In this document: piece by piece, positions 17,254 to 27,500 of the stretch
Layout: each line of letters opens with the position of its first letter
How positions within the stretch are numbered: the first letter of the stretch is position 1
Source: Nocardia sp. CDC159
GTDB taxonomy: Bacteria > Actinomycetota > Actinomycetes > Mycobacteriales > Mycobacteriaceae
DNA length: 64,000 nt
NCBI RefSeq assembly: GCF_023740735.1
Contig: NZ_JAMRXH010000001.1
Span: 1-64,000, forward strand
Direction of reading: 5' to 3'
Position numbers and translations under genes: made by a program
The notes under the pieces: generated by a model
Seen by the model: only the letters and a program-made list of their open reading frames with translations
The model's database searches: none
What the model was told of the DNA's origin: nothing

Positions 17254-18363
17254 TCAGTAGACACCTTCGATGACGCGCTCGGTGCCGAAGAACTCTACGG
17301 GCTTGGGACCGGCGACCGAATCCCCCACCTGCCCGGCGGGTGCCGGGACTCGGATCGCGGTGTCTCGTTCGAGGTTGTTGGGCAGGAACATGGCCTTGCT
17401 GACATGGTTCATGACCACTTGCCCGCGCGCGCCGAACGGGGTCGGCTGCCCGGTGGCCGGATCGATGACCCGGAACGTGGTGATCGGCGAGTCGGTGTCG
17501 AAGACGGCCTCCTCGTCCGGTCCCGCCGCCGGGCGCTGTAGTGCGGTGTCCCCGAGGATCATCGTGCTGCTGTACATGCCGACCAGCGGGATGCCAGGGA
17601 AGACGACGGTGTTGTAGAGGTAGCGGTCGTCGACGGTCATATGTGCTCCGCCCCACCAGATGATGGCGATCTTGGCGGTGACGAGTTCGACGGCGTCGGG
17701 TCGGGACGCCAGCGCCCGCAGCAGGGGCGGGGTGATGACGAGGATGCCGACGTGCTGTGTCCGCAGAATCTGCACGGCTTGGTCCACGACGTGCTGGACG
17801 TATTGCTGTACCTGCTCGGTCTGGCCCTGGGCCATCAGCTTTTTGACCCATCGGGGGTCGAGGTCGATGGTGAACGTGGTGGTGTTGTCGAGTTCGGCGG
17901 CCGTTTTCACCAGGGCTCCGGCGAAGTGCGGTCCGCTGGGAAGCACCGCCAGCCGGTTCCGGTGGGTGGGCAGGCCGTGGGCCTCGCAGTACCGCTGGTT
18001 TCGGTCGTGCAGGTATTCCAGCCAACCGGGCGGGAAGATCACTCGTTTGGGCAGACCGGTGGTGCCGCCACTTTCGAACGTCAGCGGTCTGGGGCCGCCC
18101 GGTCCGTACCCGCGGGGAACGAGGTCCTCGACGGGGACGGCGCGTAGCTCGTCGACGATGTTGGGGAACAGGGTCAGGTCGTCGAAGGTCTCGACGTCGG
18201 CCCGCGGATCGAAGCCGAGTGTTCTGGCCCGTTCCAGCCAGTACGGAGAGCCGGTGTCCTCGCCGAAGTGCCAGTGCATCGCGGTGCGTAGGTATTCGTC
18301 GGGGTCGATGTCCCCGGCGAGGGGAACCTCGAGTAGCGAGAAATCGACATGGTCCGTCGTCAT
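17254..18363 (-). CDS. Stand-alone adenylate-forming protein (EhpF/PaaK-like)
   Basis: A 369-residue adenylate-forming enzyme. The P-loop motif A3 is FESGGTTGLPKRVIFPP, and further motifs (IIWWGGAHMTVDDRYL, LVGMYSSTMILGD, FGARGQVVMNHVSKAM) match the phenylacetate-CoA ligase/phenazine EhpF type. The length suggests it ends without the large mobile C-terminal subdomain found in NRPS adenylation domains, as EhpF does. It is divergent from the giant NRPS gene across a 180-bp promoter region and could supply an activated starter or load the adenylation-less carrier domains of that NRPS; this is inference. ATG at 18363 has GGAG six bases upstream; a second ATG lies directly before it. Confidence 0.78.
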   Translation of the reverse strand: MTTDHVDFSLLEVPLAGDIDPDEYLRTAMHWHFGEDTGSPYWLERARTLGFDPRADVETFDDLTLFPNIVDELRAVPVEDLVPRGYGPGGPRPLTFESGGTTGLPKRVIFPPGWLEYLHDRNQRYCEAHGLPTHRNRLAVLPSGPHFAGALVKTAAELDNTTTFTIDLDPRWVKKLMAQGQTEQVQQYVQHVVDQAVQILRTQHVGILVITPPLLRALASRPDAVELVTAKIAIIWWGGAHMTVDDRYLYNTVVFPGIPLVGMYSSTMILGDTALQRPAAGPDEEAVFDTDSPITTFRVIDPATGQPTPFGARGQVVMNHVSKAMFLPNNLERDTAIRVPAPAGQVGDSVAGPKPVEFFGTERVIEGVY

Positions 18364-18423
18364 CATCCGCTCCGTCTGTCGGCTTGCCGAAGTACCGTCG
18401 ATCTCACAAATTCAGCAATCAAA

Positions 18424-18441
18424 CAGCTACTAGAGTAGGCC
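18424..18441 (+). promoter_or_regulatory. Operator-like element 1 (CAGCTACTAGAGTAGGCC)
   Basis: This 18-bp element in the divergent promoter between the adenylation-domain gene and the NRPS contains the near-palindrome CTACT-AG-AGTAG (18427-18438). It matches 15 of 18 positions of an element at 35487-35504 in a second divergent promoter of the same region. A TetR-type operator is likely in form; no regulator gene lies in the biosynthetic region itself. Confidence 0.5.
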
Positions 18442-18543
18442 ACAGTAGCCACTCGGTTGCCGCAGTTTCGAGGTTCGTTGGTCGGGCTCGGACACGTCAC
18501 GGTTGGACAGGGCCCGCTGTCGAAAGGACGGGGTGAGCCAGCC

Positions 18544-21500
18544 ATGGACCAGCACCGATTCCCGCTGACCGATTACCAGCGCGACATCTGGTCCCAGGCG
18601 GCCCTGTTCCCGGGAGTCGGTGCCTATAACTCGGTGAATTCCCTGCGAATAGCGGGCGAGGTGGATCGGCAAATAATGGGCGAGTGCATTCGCGGGCTGT
18701 TCATCCGGCACGACGGCCTGCGGCTGCGGTTCGGATCGGAGAACGGCATCCCCTTCCAGTGGGTCGACGAGGAGTTCCCCGAGCTCCAATACCTCGATAT
18801 GTCGGGCGAATCCGATCCTCGGTCCGCCTGCCTCACCTGGATGGAACGGACCGCCGCACGGCCGGTCGACTACGCCGACGGCGGCCCCCTGACCACGGTC
18901 TGGCTGGTGCGGGAGAGCGACCGATACCACTACCTGTTCATCAAGAGCCACCACCTGGTCGCCGACGGAATGGCCCTGACCACCTTCCTGCCGCAACTGC
19001 ATCTCGATTACGTGGCTCGCGCCTCCACCGGCCGCCCGGCCGAACTGCCCGGCTCGTCGTACCGGCGGTTCGCCGAGGAGATCGGCCACTACCCCGGATC
19101 GGAGCCGTGGCGGGAGGATCTGCGGTTCTTCCGCGACCGACTGGCGGGCTACCGGCCGGTCGACGCGGATCGGGCCGCGGTGCCGCAGGACGGAACTCGG
19201 CTCGAGCACTACTCCTTCGCGCTCGATCGCGATCTCGTCACCCGTCTGCGGGATCGGCCGACGTCGCTGTATTCCCAGTTCCTGGCCGCGGTCGCCATCT
19301 ACCTGGGGCGGCTGCGCCGCACCGATGACCTCGTGCTCGGAATCCCGTTCGCCAACCGGCAGTCCGAGGCCGAGTGGTCGACGATCGGCACCTTCGCCAA
19401 CGCGCTGCCGCTGCGCATCGCGCTGGACGAGCGCGTCACACTCGGCGAATTGAGCCATCGCATCCAGGACGAGATCCAGGCGATGAAGGCACACGAGCGG
19501 ATCAGCCTCGGCTCGCTGCTGCACCATCTGACCGACGCGGCCGGTCCTCGGCAACTGTTCGACGTGGCGGTTTCGAAGGTCCGCCTCCCGCAGGCGGGGG
19601 TCAGCGGGCGTACCGACGAGTACCGGATCTATCCCGCCGGTCATTCCCTCATCGGTCTGCAGATGTATCTGCGCGAGTACGGCCGGGGCGATATCACCGT
19701 CGAATTCGACTACTACTCCGACGTTTTCGACGACGAGCAACCGGTGCAGACCGTCGGACGACGGCTGGTGCACCTGCTGACCATGATCGTCGAGCATCCC
19801 GATCGCGAGCTGCGCCGCGTGGACCTGCTGTTCCCCGAGGAGAAGGCGGCGATCGCGCGGTGGAATGCCACCGCCCGGCCCTACGACCGCACCCTGACCC
19901 TCGGCGAAGCCTTCGTGCGCCAGGCCCGCCGCACCCCCGACGCCGTGGCCGTGGTCTCCACTCGCACGCTGAGCTACGGCGAGCTGGACGCCGAATCCGA
20001 CGCACTGGCCGCAGTGCTGCGTTCCCGTGGCGTGCGCCGTGGTGACCGGGTCGCCGTCCTGCTGGAACGCGGTCCGGAACTGCTGGTCGCCATCTTCGCG
20101 GCGCTCAAATGCGGCGCCGCCTACGTGCCGATCGACCCGAATTATCCGCCCCGGCGAGTGGAATACCTGCTGTCGGACAGCGCCGCCACCGCCGTGCTGG
20201 CCCGCCGCGATCTACCGCTGGTCGCCGTGCGTCCGGAGCTGCCGTTCGTCTTCGTCGACGACCCGCTGCCGCGGTCGACGCCGGTCGTGCCGACGACCAC
20301 GGGCGACGACCTGGCGTATGTCATCTACACCTCGGGATCGACCGGCCGCCCCAAAGGCGTGATGGTCGAGCATCATTCGGTGATCAACAGGTTGTCCTGG
20401 ATGCAGCGGGCCTACCCGTTGGACGCCCGCGACGTCGTGCTGCAGAAGACTCCGATCTCCTTCGATGTATCGGTATGGGAGCTGTTCTGGTGGGCACTGG
20501 CCGGCGCCCGGGTCGCACTGCTCACACCGGGCGCGGAGCGTGATCCCGCGGAGTTGCTGGACGCCATTGCGGCGCAGGGCGTTACGGTGATGCACTTCGT
20601 GCCGTCGATGCTCGAACCGTTTCTGGACCTGTTGGAACGCGAGCCCGCGAGGCTGTCGCAGACGGCGTCGCTGCGGGTGGTGTTCAGCAGCGGCGAGGCC
20701 CTGCGGCGCGGGCTGGTCGACCGGTTCAACCGGATCTTCGCCCGTGCCGGCCACCGGACCGTGCGGCTGGTGAACCTCTACGGACCGACCGAGGCGACCG
20801 TCGATATCACCTGCTACGAGACACCGGCCGACCCCGCGGTTCCCACCGCGCGGGTCCCGATCGGATGGCCGATCGACAACATCGAGCTGCATGTGCTGGG
20901 ACCCGCCGATCTGGAACAGCCCATCGGCATGCCGGGCGAGCTGATCGTGGTCGGTGCGGGGGTGGCCCGGGGATATCTGGATCGACCCGCGCTGACCGCC
21001 GAGAAGTTCCACGCCGACCCGTTCGATGCCGAAGGGGGCCGGGTGTACCGCACCGGTGATCTGGTGCGGCGGCTGGCAGACGGTTCGATCGAATATCTGG
21101 GCCGCATCGACGGTCAGGTCAAGGTCCGGGGCAACCGGGTCGAGCTCGGTGAGGTGGAGGACGCGCTGGTGTCGTTGGACGCCGTGCGCGGCGCCGCCGC
21201 GACCGTGATCGACGATCCGGTGCGCGGGTCGCAGCTGGTGGCCTTCTACGTCGCCGACGACCGGCTCGATCCACGGCAGCTGCGCGCCCACCTCGCGACC
21301 GTGCTGCCGCAGTTCATGATTCCCGCTCGCTTCGAGCGCATCGATCGAATCCCGTTGAGTCCCAGTGGCAAGACCGACCGCAAAGCGTTACCCGCACCGA
21401 TCGGCGCGGGGAGTGTCGATGCCACCCGGGACGGCGTGGCCGCGGGCACCGAAACCGTTCTGGCCGAGGTGTTCTCGACCGTGCTCGGGGTCGATGCCGT

Positions 21501-24500
21501 GCGCGCCGACGACGACTTCTACGTTCTGGGCGGCGATTCGCTGCTGGTGCTGCAGGTGTGCGCGCTCGCGGGGCAGCGCGGCGTGCGGATCACTCCCCGC
21601 GATGTGGTCACCCATCCGACGGTCGCGCAGCTGGCCCGGGTCGCCGGACAGGGCGGTCCGGCCGACGACGCGGTCGCCCCGTTCGCGTTGGTCACCGACC
21701 GTGACCGCGCCCGGCTCTGGTTCGCCGCCGACGCCTATCCGCTGGCGCGGCTGCAGTCGGGAATGCTGTATCACAGCATCGAATCCGAATCCGCCACGCT
21801 TTATCACGACGTCTTCGAGTACACGATGCGGATGCCCTGGGACGAGCAGGCGTGGTTGCGGGCGGCGACCCGATTGGTGGAGCGGCACCCCGCCCTGCGC
21901 ACCTCGTTCGACATCAGCGGATACAGCGAGCCGTTGCAGATCGTGCACCGGGAGGTGCCCGCCGCGGTCACGGTCACCGATCTGAGCGGCGTCGCCCCCG
22001 AATCGGCCGCGGCGGAGATCGCCGACTATGTCGACCGGCGGCGTCGCCACCCCTACCGGCTCGATGCCGCGCCGCTGTACGCGATTCGCGTCTTCCGCCT
22101 GCGCGACACCGTGAAACTGGTGTTCAGCTTCCATCACGCCATCCTCGACGGGTGGAGCGTGGCCATGCTGATCTCGCAACTGCTCGGCGATTACCTGAGC
22201 GAGAGCGGGCATCGCGTGGAGCGAGATGCCGAGCCGACCGACCTGCCCACCTACGCCGAATTCGTCCGCGCCGAGCGCCAAGCCCTGGCCGACCCGCGAA
22301 TGCGCCAATTCTGGGCCGACGAACTGGCCGACAGTGCGGTGACCCGGATCTGGCCGCAGGATCGCGACGGTGTGGCCGAACGGGTTTCGCACACGTTGGC
22401 GGTCCCGCAGAGCGTAGCCGCGGCGGCACGTGCGCTCGCCGCCGCACAGCGGGTGCCGGTCAGTACCGTGTTGTTCACCGCGCACTGCCTGGCCTTGCAG
22501 GCGTTGTCGGGATCTCGTCGCGTCACCACCGGAGTGGTGACGCACAACCGACCGGCCCGACTCGGCGCCGAGCGGGTGGCGGGATTGTTCCTGAACACCA
22601 TGCCGGTTCGCGTCGACCTGCCCGAGCCCGGGCCGAGCGGGCGCGACATCCTCACCATGGTGCGCGCCCGGGAACTCGCCCTCGACGCCTACCGCGGCTA
22701 CCCACTGGCGGCCATCGAGCACGAGCACGGCTCGCCGGTCATCGCGACCGCGTTCAACTACGTCGATTTCCATATCGCCGAATCGCTCCTGAGCGCGACC
22801 GATCTCGACATCCTCGACGTGCGGTTCAACGAGCAGACCAACTTTCCGCTCATGGTCAACGTCGGCGTCAGCCCGGTGGACAAGACGATGTTCGTCCGTG
22901 TCGACGGCGATGGGATCCATGTCGCCGAGGCGATGGCCGAGGCGTTCGCGCACACCTACCTCGACATACTCCAGCGGCTGAGCGGCGATTCCGAACAACC
23001 GGTCGACCTCGCCTCGCTCACCACCCTGCCCGTCGCGGCCCCGGCACCCGTTACCGTGGTCGACACCGGTAGTCGGCAGGTCATCGGCACCCCCGCGCCC
23101 GCCGATGCCGAAGACGTACTGGCCCAAGTGTTCTCCGAGGTCCTGGGGGTCGCCGAGGTCGGGGTGCACGACGACTTCTATGTGCTGGGCGGGGACTCGC
23201 TGCTGGTGCTGAAGGCCTGTGCCCTGGCCGGGCGGCGCGGTCTGCGGATCACCGCCCGCGACGTGGCCACCCACCCCACGGTCGCGCGACTGGCGCGAGT
23301 CGCCCGGCCGGGCGACGCGAGCGATGCCGGGGTCGCTCCGTTCGCATTGCTCACCGAGGCCGACCGTGCCCGCCTGGAATCCGCCGCCGACGCCTACCCG
23401 CTGGCGCAGTTGCAGTGGGGAATGCTGTATCACAGCATCGAATCCGAATCCTCCACGCTGTACCACGACGTCTTCCGCTACACCCTGGGGTTGCCCTGGG
23501 ACGAGCAGGCCTGGCTGCGTGCCGGGGCGCGGCTGACCCAGCGGCACCCCGCCTTGCGTACCTCCTTCAATGTCAACGGATTCAGCGAACCGCTGCAGAT
23601 CGTGTATCCCGAGGTGCCGTTGGCCTGCACCGTGACGGATCTGTCCGCGGCGGACGCCGAGACGGCGGCCGCGCAGGTGGCCGACTACGAACGAGACCGT
23701 CGCCGGTACGCCTACCGACTCGATGCCGCACCGCTGTGGGCGCTTCGGGTTTTCCGGTTGCCGGACACCGTGGAACTGGTGTTCAGCTTCCATCACGCCA
23801 TCCTCGACGGATGGAGCGTGGCGATGCTGATCTCACAACTGCTCGCCGACTATCTCCGCGAGACCGGCCACCGGGTGGACTGGGAGATCGAAACCGCCAA
23901 TCTGCCCAGCTACGCCGAATTCGTTCGGGCGGAACGCCGGGCCCTGGCAGACGCCGACATGCGCCGATTCTGGGCCGAGGAATTGCACGACGCGCAGGCG
24001 ACCACCCTCGACGGATCGGTGCCGAGCGGCAACGACGAGACCGGCGAACGCCTTTCGCGCACGGTGCCGGTTCCGCTGGCGGTGGCCAGGGCCGCGCGCG
24101 AATTCGCCGCGGCGGAGCGGTTTCCGGTGAGCACGGTGGTGTTCACCGCGCATTGCCTGGCATTGCGGGCGTGCACGGGTGCCGCGCACCTAACCACGGG
24201 CGTGGTGACCCATAATCGCCCGGCCAGGCTCGGCGCCGAGCAGGTTGCCGGACTGTTCCTGAACACCGTGCCGGTCCGGCTCGATCTGTCGCAGCCCGGC
24301 CGCAGCGGACGTGAGATCGTCGCCGCGGTGCGCGCCCAGGAGATCCGGCTCGATCCCTATCGGATTTATCCGCTGAGCGCCATCCAGCGCGAGCACGGCT
24401 CACCGGTGCTCGCCACTGCGTTCAACTACGTGAATTTCCATGTCGCCGAACCGCTTCTGGCCGACTCCGAGATCGAGGTCCTCGATGTGGCCGTGGCCGA

Positions 24501-27500
24501 ACAGACCAACTTCCAGCTGATGGTGACCGTCGCCGTCGATCCGGTGGACGAATCGTGGACGCTGCGGATCGACGGTGACGCCGCCCATCTCACCGAGTCC
24601 GCGGCCGACGAGTTCGCCCGCGCCTACCTCGACGTACTCGATGTGCTGTGCAGCCGCCCGGAGCGGCCCGCCGACCGAATTTCCGCGCGGCGACCCCGCC
24701 CCCGACCCACCCCGCCCGCACGCGAGGGCGGCGCTCCTGCTCGGCGGGTTCCCGACACCGCGGCGGTCGTGCACGCCGAAGAGGTTTTGGCGCAGGTGTT
24801 CTCCGAGGTGCTGGGGGTGGACCGGATCGGGGTGCACGACGACTTCTACGTGCTGGGCGGGGATTCGCTGCTGGTGTTGAAGGTGTGCGGGCTGGCGGGC
24901 CGGCGCGGCCTGCAGATCACCGCTCGCGATGTGGCCACCCACCCGACGGTCGGCGAGCTGGCGCGCATCGCCCGGCAGGGAACGGCGTCGCAGGAATCGA
25001 CCGCCCCGTTCGCGTTGGTGACCGGCATCGACCGCGCCCGGCTGGGGGACGTCGACGACGCCTACCCGCTCGCGCAGTTGCAGTGGGGGATGCTGTATCA
25101 CAGCATCGAATCCGAATCCTCCACGCTGTACCACGACGTCTTCCGCTACATCCTGCGCCTGCCCTGGGACGAGCACGCCTGGCTGCGAGCCGGAGCCGCG
25201 CTCGTCCGGCGGCACCCCGCGCTGCGCACCTCCTTCGACGTCAGCGGTTTCAGCGAGCCGCTGCAGATCGTGCACCGCGAGGTGCGGCTCCCGTTCGCGA
25301 CCACCGACGTGTCCGCGCTGGCCCCGGAGACCGCCGCGGCGCGGGTCGACGACTACATCCGGCAGCGGCGCGGCTTCGGCTATCGGTTCGACCAGGCGCC
25401 GCTGTTCGAGGTCCACGTCTTCCGGCTGCCCGACACCGTCGAGGTGATCGTGAGCTTCCACCACGCCATCCTCGACGGATGGAGCGTGGCCCTGCTGATC
25501 TCGCAGTTGCTGCAGGGCTACCTGAACGAAACCGGGCGCCTGGCGCTGCCGGGCGACAACGACGAGCGTGATCTGCCCACCTTCGCGGATTTCGTTCGCG
25601 CCGAACGGCAGGCCCTGGCGTCCTCGCAGATGCGCCGGTTCTGGCAGGAGGCCCTGCGCGATGCCGAGCCGACAGCGCTGGGCGCGATCGGCCTGGCCGA
25701 CACCGACGGCGGTGCACGCATCACTCACCGCGTCTGGATCCCGGCCGCCGTCACCGAAGCGTGCCGCGTGCTGGCCGCGCAACAGCGCGTGCCGATCCGC
25801 ACGATCCTGTTCGCCGTCCACTGCCTGACGCTGCACCTGTTCTCCGGAGCACCGCGGGTGACGACCGGCTTGGTGACACACAACCGCCCGGCCCGATTCG
25901 GCGCCGACCAGGTGGCCGGCCTGTTCCTCAACACGATCCCGGTACCCGTCGATCTGTCCGATCCGAACCGAACCTGGCGCGGGGTCGTCGACACGGTCCG
26001 CGCGAAGGAACTCGAGCTCGATCCCTATCGCGCCTACCCGCTCAGCGCCATCCAGCACGATCGGGGCGACACCGATGTCATCGTCACCGCATTCAACTTC
26101 GCGAACTTCCACATCGCCGGGGCGGTGGCGAAGGCCCCGGACATCGAGTTCTTCGACCTGCGGGTCGAGGAACAGACCAACTTCAGCCTGTTGCTCAACA
26201 TCTACGAGAACCCGCTGAACAAGTCCCTGAGCATCCACATCGACGGCGACGGAATCCACGTCGACGCGCCGCTGGCAGAGGCGTTCGCGCACGCCTATCT
26301 GACCATCCTGCGGACGGCCGTCACCCACCCCGACGACGCGATCGACTTTGCCGCACTTCGGCCGTCGCAACCGCTCACCCGGCCGCGATCCGGCGCTCCG
26401 ATGCATGTCGTCGACGCCGTGCAGACCCAGGCTTGCCGCACACCCGACGCACCGGCGGTGATCCACGGCACCCGTCGGGTGTCCTATCGGGAGCTGTGGC
26501 AGCGGGCGCAGGGCATCGCCCTCGCGCTGTCGGACCGCGGCATCGGTCCCGGCGCCCGAATCGGAGTGGCCTTGTCGCAGCGCCCGGAGCGGATCGCCGC
26601 CGTGCTGGGGATCGCGGCGGCCGGCGCCGCGGTGGTGCCGTTGGACACCGGCCAACCGGCTGTCCGACTGCGCGGCATGATCGAGGACGCCGCCCCGGCC
26701 TTGATCGTGATCGACGGCGATCCGATCGAGGCGATCCCGGCCGAGCGCGCGGTACGCATCGGGGAATTGTTGGACGGATCCGGCGGACGCCGCGCACCGG
26801 GCGCGCCGCGGCGCCTGGAACAGACCGCCTACGTGTTGTTCACCTCGGGGTCGACCGGCCGCCCGAAGGCCGTCACGATGCCACATCGCGGGCTGGCGAA
26901 TCTCGTTGCCTGGCAACTGTCCACCCCCTCCGGCCGCATCGGTGAACGGGCGCCGCACACGGTGCAGCTGGCGCCGCTGACATTCGATGTCGCGTTTCAG
27001 GAGATCTTCGCCACGCTGTGCGGTGGCGGGACGCTGCAGCTGGCCGAGGAGGAGCTGCGCACCGATGCGCGGGCGCTGGTGCGCCTGCTCGACGCGGCCT
27101 CCGTCGAGCGCGTATTCCTGCCCTACGTCGCCTTGCAACAACTCGCGCAGGTCGCGGTCGAAACCGGCCGGTATCCGCGGCACCTGTCGCGGGTGGTGTC
27201 CTCGGGCGAGCAGCTGCGAATCACGGCGCAGATCAAAGACTTTCTCGCCGCGCTGCCCGAACTGCTGCTGGTGGAGAATCAGTACGGGCCCACCGAAACC
27301 CACGTGGCGACCTACCACAGCCTCACCGCTCAGCCGCGGGAGTTCCCGCTGCTGCCGCCGATCGGCGTGCCGATCGGCGGGGCGGAAGTCCATGTGCTGG
27401 ATGCTCGGCTGTGTCCGGTTCCCGAGCGGGCTCTCGGTGAAATCTACCTGGGCGGCGCATGTCTGGCCGACGGCTACGAGCATCGTCCGGGCCTGACCGC

